A stretch of DNA of 64,000 nt from Nostoc commune NIES-4072 (GCF_003113895.1 NZ_BDUD01000001.1:1835821-1899820); one strand, 5' to 3'; counted from the first letter of the stretch, positions 43,606 through 53,031 are shown. Numbers and translations are program-made. Notes: generated by a model not told the origin, from the sequence alone.

Positions 43606-43982
43606 GAGTCATGCGATTTTAGATTTTAGATTTTAGCCCACTGTTGGTTACTTAACTCGCCTCGATTCATTAACACACTATGCCTGCGTTCGCCTATTTT
43701 TTAGGATACAACGAGTTTGAAAACACGTATAGACTATACATAAAATTTTTGCAACTAACTTAAGTATGAATAAATATTCTATCTTAAGCAGGTTTTTGAA
43801 AACAGTTGCAGCAAATAAGCTGTTATTTGATTGTTGAAAATAGCTTTCCATACAGGGGTACTTAAACATAAAAAGTTTAAGTATTTTTTATCTAAATGTC
43901 TTATAAATTACATTGCTTATCTACGTATATTCTCATAAATCATTTAGGATTGCTATATCAGCTAACCAAACTACTAAATTTT
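43606..43982. other. Intergenic region, nothing recognised
   Basis: 377 AT-rich bases between convergent genes. Only a short AGATTTTAGATTTTAG repeat near 43620 is visible; no RNA gene or clear terminator. Confidence 0.5.
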
Positions 43983-44813
43983 TTATTTTGAGGCTAGGCT
44001 AATAAGCATTTTTTCAAAAACTTTCAACACAGGCTCCTTTCCATTGTCTCTAGTGAAAATAGTATAATTTGGGTGAGAATTGACTTCAATTAACCAATAT
44101 TGGTTATCTCGATCTAATACAATATCTAAACCACCATAATCAAGGTCTAATTCTTCAAAAACTGGTTTAGCAAAATTAGCAATCTCTGACAATATTTGTG
44201 GTTCGTTGATATACTTTGCTTTTGCACCATTCCAGTGCAGAGGGCTGAGGTTCCCCGCAAACTCTGCATTACTTGTATCTTTTTCATAGAGCAAAACTAA
44301 TTCTTTATTTAAGAAAACCGCTCTATATTCAGATTTTATATGAATAAATTCTTGAGCGATCGCAACGTAATCATACTTGTTATTAATATTAAAAATCTCT
44401 TTTACAGCAGTTTCAATTTCATCTATATTCTGGCATAAAAAAACGTTATGTCCACCAGAACCAGAATTTCTTTTGACAATTACTGGTGTTTCAAATTTTT
44501 CTTTAATCTCTAATACGATATCTTGAATACTGGGAAATTTTAAATAAATTTTATATTGAATGTCACAAAAAGGCGAAAGAAAACCTACTGTCCGAGGAAG
44601 TTTGACCTTTTGCTTTAAAATATGGTATGTGTATTCCTTGTCTTTTATAATTTTTGCTACTGCTTGATTAATTAACGGAGTGCTATAGTTACAAAAATAA
44701 TGCTGTTTATTATTGAGTTTAATTTTTATTAAATTTTCAGCAGGTTGAAAAATTTCATAGCTGATGTTTAAGTTTTCACAAGCTTGGAGCAATAGGGAAA
44801 CATTATCTAACAT
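43983..44813 (-). CDS. ATP-grasp family ligase-like protein
   Basis: 276 residues with the ATP-grasp layout: KVKLPRTVGFLSPFCDIQYK before the central domain, TPVIVKRNSGSGGHNVFLCQ (nucleotide-binding Lys and glycine loop), YVAIAQEFIHIKSEYRAVFL and GGLDIVLDRDNQYWLIEVNS with the Mg-binding acidic/Asn residues. Closest in style to RimK or D-Ala-D-Ala ligase-like enzymes that join a carboxylate to an amine. Substrates unknown; no biosynthetic cluster around it. Start at 44813 has only AT-rich sequence upstream. Confidence 0.82.
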   Translation of the reverse strand: MLDNVSLLLQACENLNISYEIFQPAENLIKIKLNNKQHYFCNYSTPLINQAVAKIIKDKEYTYHILKQKVKLPRTVGFLSPFCDIQYKIYLKFPSIQDIVLEIKEKFETPVIVKRNSGSGGHNVFLCQNIDEIETAVKEIFNINNKYDYVAIAQEFIHIKSEYRAVFLNKELVLLYEKDTSNAEFAGNLSPLHWNGAKAKYINEPQILSEIANFAKPVFEELDLDYGGLDIVLDRDNQYWLIEVNSHPNYTIFTRDNGKEPVLKVFEKMLISLASK

Positions 44814-44857
44814 AAATACTTAAATTTAAATGTCCAAATTAGGATTTAGGAATTATT

Positions 44858-45751
44858 TTAACTTGTTGTTTGCCGTTTAAAAATTACTACCTCAGTACCA
44901 ACAACTGGGTTACGCGCTATCAACCTATTTTGGGAATCAACAATTTCTAAATGGGTAAAATCCAGTTCTTGAGAGCGTTGTAATATCTCCGCAGCTAGTT
45001 TGTCCTGCTGAGATTCTTTGAGAGTGTACCAATCGTCACTAATTTTGACCGTAAGATTGCTAGTACGGAAATTGGCTTGAATTGACTTTATCAGACCAGA
45101 GGCAATGCGATCGCTAATTTCGGCTACCTGATTTTCAATAGCCGCAATCAAAGCTTGTTCTGGCGTTAATTCTATCGCTGGCGTTGGCGTTGGCGTGGGA
45201 ATTGGTTCGGGTTCCGCTTTCACTTCCGGCGTTGGTGGTGGCGGAGTTTGTACTTCTGGCGGCGGCGTAATTTCTTTTGGTGGCAGTGACGGCTGTGGTT
45301 CTGGTGTAACTGACTCCGGTGGAGTAGTTATGGTTGGTGTCGGTGTTGGTGCAGGAACTTCTTCAACGGGTGGAACTGTTGCGATTTCAGTAGGTTTACT
45401 AGTAAAGACACTCGTAGTTGTCCAAACAATAATTACAGCAATTCCAGTAACAATTCCAGTCATTGCTGTATCTGATAACTTTGTTGACAAATTTGATGGT
45501 AAAAACAAGCGGATTGTCCTTAGCAATCCACCCCACCACAACTGAAACTGCTGGAAAAAGCCAGGTTTTTCCTCAGTACCAGGTGGCGGTACTGCCTCCA
45601 GTTTCTCCACCGTTACTTCTAAAACCCCAATCGTCCCTTGGAGAAGTTGGATAATTTTAGCCTTCCAAAATGGCTGAACTCTCTGGTAAGGTTTTTGGGG
45701 AGGTTGAGTTACTTGGTTATCCGTCGGTTTTGACTGATTGTCTTGTGACAT
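44858..45751 (-). CDS. Proline-rich single-span membrane protein
   Basis: 297 residues. N-terminal polar region with PYQRVQPFWKAKIIQLLQGT, one transmembrane helix near residues 97-115 (AMTGIVTGIAVIIVWTTTSV), a Pro/Thr/Glu-rich linker (residues 120-200) and a conserved C-terminal globular part, LIAAIENQVAEISDRIASGL ... LTVKISDDWYTLKESQQDKL. This architecture recurs in cyanobacteria without assigned function. The linker suggests a domain held away from the membrane. Confidence 0.7.
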   Translation of the reverse strand: MSQDNQSKPTDNQVTQPPQKPYQRVQPFWKAKIIQLLQGTIGVLEVTVEKLEAVPPPGTEEKPGFFQQFQLWWGGLLRTIRLFLPSNLSTKLSDTAMTGIVTGIAVIIVWTTTSVFTSKPTEIATVPPVEEVPAPTPTPTITTPPESVTPEPQPSLPPKEITPPPEVQTPPPPTPEVKAEPEPIPTPTPTPAIELTPEQALIAAIENQVAEISDRIASGLIKSIQANFRTSNLTVKISDDWYTLKESQQDKLAAEILQRSQELDFTHLEIVDSQNRLIARNPVVGTEVVIFKRQTTS

Positions 45752-45887
45752 GGAACTTTCACCAAAAGCAGCGAATCAAAGACAAACAACGTACATTATT
45801 ACTGGTGCTGCCTTCTTTTGCCTTAATGTATCATTTCAATTGCACATTGCTTCAGCTAAACTGACTATTTATTAAATTTGGTGAGTT

Positions 45888-46805
45888 ATGAACCTCAAAC
45901 GCCGTCAATTTTTATTTTTAAGTAGCTTCAGTGCCATTGGTACGGGATTTTTAGGCTGGATGTTAGCTGATAAAAATCATCAAACTGCTGATATCACCGA
46001 TTCAACAACAGCTATAGCCGCCAACCCAGCCAAAAAAGACTTGTTATTACGTTTTGTGTCTGTAGCTGATACAGGGACTGGCGCTAAAGGACAGTATGCT
46101 GTGGCTGGAGCGATGAACGCATATCATAAACAAAATCCTTATGATTTAGTTGTTTTAGCTGGAGACAACATTTACAACAACGGCGAAATCGAGAAAATTA
46201 GTGCAGTTTTTGAGCGTCCTTATCAAGCTTTACTAAAACTTGGTGTGAAATTTCAGGCTTGTTTAGGTAATCATGATATTCGTACTGAAAATGGCGATCC
46301 ACAAGTCAAGTATGCTGGCTTTAATATGAAGGGACGTTATTATACATTTAAACGTAATCAAGTACAATTTTTTGCTTTAGATACTAACGGTAATGCTGAT
46401 TGGAAAAACCAGTTAACTTGGTTAGAAAAAGAATTAAGTCTTAGTAAAGCTCCTTGGAAAGTTGTATTTGGTCATCATCCAATTTATTCATCGGGTCAGT
46501 ATGGGAGTAATCCAAATTTTATAAAAACTTTCACTCCTCTATTTCAAAAACACGGCGTTCAACTTTACATCAATGGTCACGAACATAATTATGAACGGAC
46601 TCGTGCTATTGATGGGACAACTTATTTAATTTGTGGTGCAGGTGCTGGAAATCGCCCTGTAGGGCGTTCTGAGTGGACAAAGTATTCTACAAGTGATTTA
46701 AGTTTTGCCTCTTATGAGGTGTATAAAGATAGAATAGAAGTAAGTGCGATCGCTACTAATAATCGCGTTTTTGATAAAGGTATTATTCAATTAAAATCAG
46801 CGTAA
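45888..46805 (+). CDS. Exported metallophosphoesterase
   Basis: 305 residues. The N-terminus MNLKRRQFLFLSSFSAIGTG looks like a Tat signal. Metallophosphatase motifs in order: SVADTGTG, LAGDNIYNNG, CLGNHDIR, FGHHPIYSSGQ and INGHEHNYER, together making the two-metal centre. Similar to purple-acid-phosphatase-type enzymes of the tartrate-resistant branch. It likely hydrolyses phosphate esters in the periplasm. Confidence 0.9.
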   Translation: MNLKRRQFLFLSSFSAIGTGFLGWMLADKNHQTADITDSTTAIAANPAKKDLLLRFVSVADTGTGAKGQYAVAGAMNAYHKQNPYDLVVLAGDNIYNNGEIEKISAVFERPYQALLKLGVKFQACLGNHDIRTENGDPQVKYAGFNMKGRYYTFKRNQVQFFALDTNGNADWKNQLTWLEKELSLSKAPWKVVFGHHPIYSSGQYGSNPNFIKTFTPLFQKHGVQLYINGHEHNYERTRAIDGTTYLICGAGAGNRPVGRSEWTKYSTSDLSFASYEVYKDRIEVSAIATNNRVFDKGIIQLKSA

Positions 46806-46810
46806 TTATT

Positions 46811-47533
46811 ATGAAAATCAAGTGTTTAAAAATGCAATCATTCCGTGGAATCGGCGATTTGATGCTTGATTTCGATCAAACAGTCCCAACGGTACTTATT
46901 GGTATCAACGGTGTAGGAAAATCGAGTATTCTTGACTGTCTTGCTATTCTTCTAACAAATGAAGATTGGCAACCAAGTTGAGACAACTTCAGCAAACCAC
47001 AAAAAACCGATGTACATGATTCCTTGTTGCAAGAGCAAGGTTTTATCTGTTGCTATTGTGGAAGACGTATTACCAAGGATATTAGCCATATTGAACATCT
47101 AAAACCTAGATATCCTTATACTGAGCTAACGCTAGAATACACAAATATGCTGGCTTCATGCCAAAGAGAAAGAGAGCGTAAAGAACCTCTGCACTGTGGG
47201 AGCAAGAAAGATCATTGGTACGACGAGGATTTGATGGTTTCACCCATAAATGCGAATTGTGAGGCGTTCTTTAACTACACTGATGATGGGCAGATTTTGG
47301 CGACAGATAATTCAAAAAAGCAATTAGCTGCTGAAACAACAATTGATAAACTTGGACTTAATATTGATAAGCTGAAAGATTTACGTGCAAAAGCTGTTGA
47401 GCCAATCTTGGAAATCATCAACACAATCACAGAGGGAGAGAGACAAGACTTAATTCTAGGTTTCAGTGAAACTGATTCTAAAGGATATTATGAAGAGTTT
47501 TGTGCTGCCATTATTTATTTACTAAAAAATTAG
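46811..47533 (+). pseudogene. Septu-like PtuA'-PtuB fusion remnant with an in-frame nonsense codon
   Basis: From ATG 46811 the frame encodes an SMC/RecF-like AAA start, MKIKCLKMQSFRGIGDLMLD then VLIGINGVGKSSILDCLAIL with a Walker A motif, and continues directly as TNEDWQPS, a TGA at 46979, and DNFSKPQKTDVHDSLLQEQG. The same frame then runs to 47533 as an HNH protein of the PtuB/TIGR02646 type: ICCYCGRRITKDISHIEHLK, NMLASCQRERERKEPLHCGS, SPINANCEAFFNYTDDGQIL. W-D-N-F is expected at the stop, so TGA most likely replaces a TGG Trp codon. Most of the ATPase is deleted. PtuA-PtuB pairs form Septu anti-phage systems or retron effectors. Confidence 0.8.
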
Positions 47534-47711
47534 TTTTAATGGAGTAGCCTGTTGTAGACATTGCATCTTTCATTAGTCTTTCCTCCGTAAGACTGTAACG
47601 TGAATCCTCTTGCTCCATTAAGATATATTGAAGTTCACAGGAGCAGCATCTTCTGAAGATGGGTTTAGATTTTGGAAAAACCCTTTGTTCTTCACATCGG
47701 GTTATAAGCGT

Positions 47712-49061
47712 ATGTTTTCTGAAGTTAAAAAATGTCTCGTGTTAGCCGTACCTTTAGCAGCAGCACAACTGGCTCAATCTGCAACTGGTTTTGTGGATAC
47801 GGTAATGATGGGCTGGTTAGGAAGCCAGACTATTGCATCTGGAGCATTGGGAGTTACTATCTTTAGTTTTTGTCTGTTAATTGTTGCTGGTATCGTTTCT
47901 GCTATCAGTCCGTTAGCCGCCCAAGCCTACGGAGCCGGAGATAGAGAAAAACTTGGCACAATTGTCCGGCTGGGACTAGGGATATCTTTGGTACTAGGAA
48001 TACCTATTACATTGCTGCTTTACAATGGAGGTGCTTTACTACTTCTACTAGGGCAGGATGCTAAGGTAGTAGCACTAGCAGAGATTTATTTAAGAGCGAT
48101 CGCACTGGGTTTTATTCCTGCTTTAGGCTTTGCAGTACTTAAAAGCTTTCTTTCTGCTCTATTCCAACCGCAATTAGTGATGGTGACTGTGGTTTTGGGT
48201 ACTCTACTCAACATCACAGCTAACTATGTGCTGATGTTTGGCAAACTGGGATTTCCGGCGCTGGGTTTAGCTGGTATCGGTTGGGCAAGCACACTCTCAC
48301 TTTGGAGTATGTTTGTTGCTTTGATAGTTTATATATGTAATCAGCCTCGTTTTGCAGTTTATAATATTTTTCGACCTTTATCTAAAAAAGCTTTTCCCTT
48401 AGAACATCGCCGGATCATTGGCGAAATTTTTCAAATTGGATTGCCCATTGGCGGGCTGATTGCGGTCGAAGCGGGACTGTTCACTGTTGTTACCTTCATA
48501 ATAGGAAAATTAGGAACAAACGCTCTTGCTGCTCATCAAATTGCTTTACAAACAATTTCCATATCATTCCAGCTTGCACTAGGCATTTCTCTAGCGACAA
48601 CAGTACGTGTTGGGCAGTTAGTTGGGCAGAATGACCTGCTTGCTACTCGTCTGGCTGGATATGTAGGCATTGCCATTGCAGCTCTATCTATGGGTATGGT
48701 AGGTATTACATTTTGGTTAGTGCCAAAGTCGATTATTTCTCTTTATATTGACATTACCGATCCCAACAATGCAGATGTGGTTGTCCTCGCAGTAAAATTG
48801 CTGGGAGTGGCAGCGATTTTTCAAATAGTTGACGGTGTGCAAGTTACTGCGGGCGGAGCATTACGCGGATTAAAAGACACTCGAATTCCGATGTTGATTG
48901 GTATTTTTGCTTATTGGTGTGTTGGTTTATTCACTGGTTATACTTTCGGAATCTCGTCGGGGTATGGAGCGATTGGTCTTTGGTGGGGACTAGCTATTGG
49001 TTTAGCGATCGCTGCAATAATCATGACTTGGCGGTTTAGCAACAAAACAACTAACCACTGA
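47712..49061 (+). CDS. MATE-family efflux transporter
   Basis: 449 residues from ATG 47712 (MFSEVKKCLVLAVPLAAAQL); an in-frame TTG at 47628 would give 28 extra residues that do not resemble the family. Twelve hydrophobic segments; diagnostic stretches include QSATGFVDTVMMGWLGSQTI, AQAYGAGDREKLGTIVRLGL, and in the second half GRIGELV-type RVGQLVGQNDLLATRLAG and DGVQVTAGGALRGLKDTRIP. It exports cationic drugs or metabolites using Na+ or H+. Confidence 0.95.
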   Translation: MFSEVKKCLVLAVPLAAAQLAQSATGFVDTVMMGWLGSQTIASGALGVTIFSFCLLIVAGIVSAISPLAAQAYGAGDREKLGTIVRLGLGISLVLGIPITLLLYNGGALLLLLGQDAKVVALAEIYLRAIALGFIPALGFAVLKSFLSALFQPQLVMVTVVLGTLLNITANYVLMFGKLGFPALGLAGIGWASTLSLWSMFVALIVYICNQPRFAVYNIFRPLSKKAFPLEHRRIIGEIFQIGLPIGGLIAVEAGLFTVVTFIIGKLGTNALAAHQIALQTISISFQLALGISLATTVRVGQLVGQNDLLATRLAGYVGIAIAALSMGMVGITFWLVPKSIISLYIDITDPNNADVVVLAVKLLGVAAIFQIVDGVQVTAGGALRGLKDTRIPMLIGIFAYWCVGLFTGYTFGISSGYGAIGLWWGLAIGLAIAAIIMTWRFSNKTTNH

Positions 49062-49095
49062 TAAACAAAGTTTTAATTAACTAGGGGTAAAAATT

Positions 49096-49362
49096 ATGAA
49101 CATCCAACTTCAAGGGGAATACGAGCAATTTATACAAACCCGAATTGCTACAGGTAGGTATGAAAATGCTGAAGATGTGATTGTTAAAGCACTGAAACTG
49201 CTGGAAGAATGGGAGAATGGTTATCAGGAATGGGAAGAATCAACCCAGAAAAAACTAGCTGCTGGGCTTGCTTCTATCGAACGTGGAGATGTAGTAGATG
49301 GTGAAGTGGTGATGGCGCGACTAGAGGAGAAATTACGTCAAGCGCGTGAGACTCAAGGATAA
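49096..49362 (+). CDS. ParD-like antitoxin
   Basis: 88 residues. Begins MNIQLQGEYEQFIQTRIATG and RYENAEDVIVKALKLLEEWE, a ribbon-helix-helix DNA-binding start of the ParD/CopG kind; the rest is a helical, charged tail that wraps the toxin. AGGGG lies before the ATG. The stop overlaps the toxin start (TAATGG), so both are translated together and the antitoxin likely represses the pair. Confidence 0.9.
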   Translation: MNIQLQGEYEQFIQTRIATGRYENAEDVIVKALKLLEEWENGYQEWEESTQKKLAAGLASIERGDVVDGEVVMARLEEKLRQARETQG

Positions 49363-49664
49363 TGGAATACTCTATTGCCAAGGAAGCAAGTCAAGATTTA
49401 GATGAGATTTTGGATTATTTTTTAGTTCGCAATATCAACGCTGGGTCAAGATTTATTCGAGAATTTAATAAGAAATGCCAAAACATAGCTCAATTCCCGA
49501 ATATAGGACGAAGTTACCCCAAGTTTGACCCCAGGCTTAGAGGAATACGCTTAGATAGCTACATTATTTTTTATCGAGTTTTTGAAGATAGTATTGTGAT
49601 TGTGCGGGTAGTTAGCGGTTATCGGGATTTAAGCTCTATATTTGCAGATGTGGACGATGAGTAG
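49362..49664 (+). CDS. ParE/RelE-superfamily toxin
   Basis: 100 residues. MEYSIAKEASQDLDEILDYF, NIAQFPNIGRSYPKFDPRLR, GIRLDSYIIFYRVFEDSIVI and VRVVSGYRDL follow the ParE consensus (an N-terminal helical hairpin, then a beta sheet with conserved Arg and Tyr). ParE members usually inhibit DNA gyrase while RelE members cut mRNA; the present sequence lies in the ParE group. Intact, unlike the antitoxin at 9553. Confidence 0.92.
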   Translation: MEYSIAKEASQDLDEILDYFLVRNINAGSRFIREFNKKCQNIAQFPNIGRSYPKFDPRLRGIRLDSYIIFYRVFEDSIVIVRVVSGYRDLSSIFADVDDE

Positions 49665-49731
49665 ATTTTAGAGTTGTCTGAAAATCCAACTCTAAACGTT
49701 AACATTAGCTTAATTATCACCGCAAAAATTT

Positions 49732-50025
49732 ATGATTCTTGAGGCAGTTATGCTTCATGTTAAATCTGGTCTAGAATCAGATTTTGAAGCTACTTTCAAA
49801 AAAGCTTCTAAATTTATTTCTTCAATGGATGGATATTTATCCCATGAATTGCATAAATGTATAGAAGTTCAAGGTAAATATTTATTACTTGTCAAATGGC
49901 AAACCTTAGAATCTCATACTGTTGGATTTAGAAATTCTGCTGAGTATCAAGAGTGGAAAAAACTTCTACATCATTTTTATGAGCCATTTCCTACGGTTGA
50001 ACACTTTGAAGAAATTGAAATATAA
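49732..50025 (+). CDS. Antibiotic biosynthesis monooxygenase-domain protein
   Basis: 97 residues of the dimeric ABM ferredoxin-like fold: MILEAVMLHVKSGLESDFEA, KFISSMDGYLSHELHKCIEV, YLLLVKWQTLESHTVGFRNS and WKKLLHHFYEPFPTVEHFEE. Members include small haem-degrading or quinone-forming monooxygenases and proteins of unknown activity. No cofactor site can be named. Confidence 0.88.
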   Translation: MILEAVMLHVKSGLESDFEATFKKASKFISSMDGYLSHELHKCIEVQGKYLLLVKWQTLESHTVGFRNSAEYQEWKKLLHHFYEPFPTVEHFEEIEI

Positions 50026-50409
50026 AAAACAAGTAGTAAGAGTTTAGAATTGCTAAACCCCTACAGCATGGTCTATTTACCTGAAAATATAGCAATCCTA
50101 GTTAAGCTACGCTAACCCAGCAACATACTTTGCAAACACCGCAACATCGCAAAGCTTTCTGTGCTGTAGCCGTCTACCAGTTTTAAGAGAATCAGTTACA
50201 AAAACTCATCCTTTGATAAGTTCAGAAGAAGCTGGAGTTAATACAACTTAAGCTCAACTTATAGATGCTGATGTTTTAGTTACAAATACTCCTTTTTAGA
50301 TAAGTAAAACTAAAGTTGGATTTAATAAATTTAATTATTAATTATAAAACTTCCAAAAATGATAAGTAAAATACGAGTTTTAGTTAATAAAACTTCTTCC
50401 TAACTTATT

Positions 50410-50493
50410 AATGAACAAGTTTTAGTTACTACAGGATGTTCCGGAGTTACAAATGAACAAGTTTTAGTTACTACAGGATGTTCTGGAGCTATA
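50410..50493 (+). repeat. Direct repeat of two 42-bp units
   Basis: The unit begins AATGAACAAGTTTTAGTTAC and ends GGATGTTCCGGAGTTACA; the second copy differs at about three positions (TTCTGGAGCTATA). Each unit splits into two 21-bp halves with related ends. Confidence 0.85.
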
Positions 50494-50496
50494 AAT

Positions 50497-50617
50497 CAAT
50501 ACAGTTCAGTTAAGCAATTTTTCCCTCTCTTTCTTCTCTCTGCGTCCTCTGCGCCTTGGCGGTTCGTTAAAAAATTGACTTGGATAACAAAGTTTTAGCC
50601 TTAACTGAACCGTATTG
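50497..50617 (+). mobile_element. 121-bp MITE with 10-bp target duplication
   Basis: Terminal inverted repeats: CAATACAGTTCAGTTAAG at 50497-50514 and CTTAACTGAACCGTATTG at 50600-50617 (17 of 18 paired). Flanked by the exact direct repeat AGCTATAAAT at 50487-50496 and 50618-50627. The core contains CTCTGCGTCCTCTGCGCC, a sequence type widespread between cyanobacterial genes. No coding capacity. Confidence 0.93.
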
Positions 50618-50706
50618 AGCTATAAATGCTTCTTCTGTAGTTGACACAGCTTGTTCTGTAGCAACGCACCATCAAAATATAGTCTATCTGGTCGTTTATA
50701 TACCTC

Positions 50707-53031
50707 TTACTCTACTCGTTGCAACTGTGCTACTCTTGGGTCAACAATTTTTTGTCCCAAGCTATCAAATTTAATTGCCACAGACATCTTACTACCCGTT
50801 CCAAAGACATGAGTGATTTCACCAATTCCAAAAGTTTTATGTAATACTCGATCGCCTACTTGCCAATTCTGCTTCGTGTCTTGCTTTCCATTAGGAGTAG
50901 AGGCACTTTTAGTATAAGTTTGACGACTCAGGCGTGGAGTAGTTAATAATTCTTCTGGTAATTCGTCGAGAAATTGCGATCGCATCGCGGGTTCACGAGA
51001 ACCATATAAACGACGTTCCCGCGCATGTGATATATACAACCTTTCTTGGGCGCGAGTAATTCCCACATAACACAAGCGGCGTTCTTCTTCCAAAGATGCA
51101 GGATCGCCCAGCGATCGGTAGCCAGGAAATAGCCCTTGTTCTAATCCCACTAAAAATACTACGGGAAATTCCAAACCTTTGGAAGCGTGCAAAGTCATCA
51201 ATGAAACGGCTGTTTGCCCTTCTTTTAAATTATCCAAATCGGAACTAAGGGCAGCACTATTCAGAAAGTCTCGCAGGGAAACCTCTTCGTTTTCTTCTTG
51301 AAATTGCAGTGCAGCATTGTAAAGTTCCTGGACGTTTTGTACCCGATCTGTGGCTTCATCTGTGCCTTGACTCATCAAGTCTTGAACGTAACCAGAATCT
51401 TCTAGTATTCCTTGCAAAACTTCAGTCACGGGAAGCGTGCCGATTTGTCCTTGCCAACGGCTAATCATCTCGGCAAAGCTATTTACAGCTTTTGTAGCGC
51501 GTCCAGCTAATGTATTAACTGATGTTTCATCACTGAGTATTTCCCACAGGGTTGTTCCTAGTTGCTGAGAGGCATTTACCAAAGCATCAATAGTGGTTTT
51601 GCCAATTCCTCGCCGGGGAGTATTAATAACTCGTAATAAACTGACTGTATCAGATGGGTTAGCGATCGCTCTTAAATACGCAATCACATCTTTAATTTCT
51701 TTGCGATCGTAAAATCTCATTCCTCCCACAACTGTGTAAGGAATTTGATATTTTACCAACAATTCTTCAAAGGGTCGAGATTGGGCATTCGTCCGATAAA
51801 GTATGGCAAAACTACCCCAGCTTAACTCTGGATTTTGCTGTTCTAAAGTGCTAATTTGATTAATCACAAATGCCGCTTCTGCCAGTTCTTCATCGGCTTT
51901 GTGACAAGTAATCTGCTCACCCGGCCCCCGCGTCGGTTTGAGGACTTTATCAATCCGTTGGGTGTTATTTTCAATCAGTTCATTAGCCGCTTGCAGAATG
52001 TTTTCACAAGAACGATAGTTTTCTTCCAGCTTAACCATCGTCCGGGTGTCATCATCTACCAAACCATCACCAAAGTCTTCCTGAAATCCCAGCAAGATAG
52101 TGAAATCTGCCATCCGAAAGCTGTAAATTGATTGATCGGCATCGCCGACAACGAAAACTGAGCGATTTTCCCATTCCCATTCGCTCTTTCTGGTTTCGCC
52201 ATTAGTCACCAATAAATGAATTAGTTGATACTGAGTGCGGTTAGTATCCTGATATTCATCTACAAGGATATGGCGAAACTTGCGATGCCAGTAACCCAAT
52301 ACTTGCTCATTTTGCTGAAATAATCTAGTTGGTACGAGAATTAGATCGTCAAAGTCGAGAGCGTTATTTTCTGCTAACTTATCTTGATATAAACTGTAGA
52401 CTTGGGCAATTACTCGTCCGCGATAATTGGGTTGATCTTGCTCAAATTCTTGGGGCGATAAACCTTGGTTTTTAGCATTACTAATAGCGTAACGGACAGA
52501 GCGAGCATCAAATTTTTTATCGTCTAAATTTAACTGTTTATTGACGATTTCTTTAATCAGACTCATCACATCTGATTCATCAAAGATAGAAAAATTGCGA
52601 TTCCAACGCCGTCCTTTTTCGTCTACATATTTTTCAATATCAAACCGGAGAAGCCGAGAAAATAGACTGTGGAAAGTGCCACACCATAAGTCTTTGATCG
52701 TATCTTTGTAAACTTGCGATCGCAATTGCGTTTGTTGATATTCTGTCAACAAATCCAACTTCTGACCGTGTTGTTTCATCGCCAGTTGTTCAGCAAACAG
52801 CCGTTGAATCCGGTCTTTCATTTCCCGTGCGGCTTTGTTGGTAAAAGTAACCGCCAGGATATTTTCTGGATCAACACGGTGTTTCAGAATTAGATTCGCA
52901 ATACGATAAGTCAGCGCTCGTGTTTTACCGGAACCTGCGCCAGCAACAACTAGCAACGGGCCGCAGTAATGTTCGACAGCTTGACGTTGGCTAGGGTTAA
53001 GGTGACTGAGAAAGTCGATGGTTGTTGTCAT
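50707..53031 (-). CDS. pcrA: UvrD/PcrA-type DNA helicase
   Basis: 774 residues from the Met of MTTTIDFLSHLNPSQRQAVE; an upstream ATG at 53061 would add ten residues, and no ribosome site decides between them. Superfamily 1A motifs: VVAGAGSGKTRALTYRIANL (Walker A), TFTNKAAREMKDRIQ, DEYQDTNRTQYQLI (II), VGDADQSIYSFRMAD (III), EENYRSCENIL (IV), TLHASKGLEFPVVFLVGLEQ (V) and EERRLCYVGITRAQERLYIS (VI). C-terminal tail with GDRVLHKTFGIGEITHVFGT, a Tudor-like end typical of PcrA. It unwinds 3'-5' in repair and replication restart. Confidence 0.95.
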   Translation of the reverse strand: MTTTIDFLSHLNPSQRQAVEHYCGPLLVVAGAGSGKTRALTYRIANLILKHRVDPENILAVTFTNKAAREMKDRIQRLFAEQLAMKQHGQKLDLLTEYQQTQLRSQVYKDTIKDLWCGTFHSLFSRLLRFDIEKYVDEKGRRWNRNFSIFDESDVMSLIKEIVNKQLNLDDKKFDARSVRYAISNAKNQGLSPQEFEQDQPNYRGRVIAQVYSLYQDKLAENNALDFDDLILVPTRLFQQNEQVLGYWHRKFRHILVDEYQDTNRTQYQLIHLLVTNGETRKSEWEWENRSVFVVGDADQSIYSFRMADFTILLGFQEDFGDGLVDDDTRTMVKLEENYRSCENILQAANELIENNTQRIDKVLKPTRGPGEQITCHKADEELAEAAFVINQISTLEQQNPELSWGSFAILYRTNAQSRPFEELLVKYQIPYTVVGGMRFYDRKEIKDVIAYLRAIANPSDTVSLLRVINTPRRGIGKTTIDALVNASQQLGTTLWEILSDETSVNTLAGRATKAVNSFAEMISRWQGQIGTLPVTEVLQGILEDSGYVQDLMSQGTDEATDRVQNVQELYNAALQFQEENEEVSLRDFLNSAALSSDLDNLKEGQTAVSLMTLHASKGLEFPVVFLVGLEQGLFPGYRSLGDPASLEEERRLCYVGITRAQERLYISHARERRLYGSREPAMRSQFLDELPEELLTTPRLSRQTYTKSASTPNGKQDTKQNWQVGDRVLHKTFGIGEITHVFGTGSKMSVAIKFDSLGQKIVDPRVAQLQRVE

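Larger units (their letters stand above)
50026..50706. other. Gene-free region with decayed 21-bp repeats and a MITE
   Basis: 681 bases. From about 50225 to 50680 the sequence shows a 21-base periodicity (units such as ACAAGTTTTAGTTACTACAG followed by ATGTTCCGGAGTTACAAATG), with a perfect enough 42-bp direct repeat at 50410-50451 and 50452-50493. Many stop codons in all frames. A 121-bp MITE is inserted at 50497-50617. Confidence 0.7.

Noticed and set aside
45195..45545. Glycine-rich 116-codon plus-strand frame
   Set aside because: Antisense shadow of the proline/threonine linker in the minus-strand membrane protein.
50410..50493. Possible CRISPR-like direct repeats
   Set aside because: Two adjacent 42-bp units without unique spacers, part of a 21-bp periodic field.
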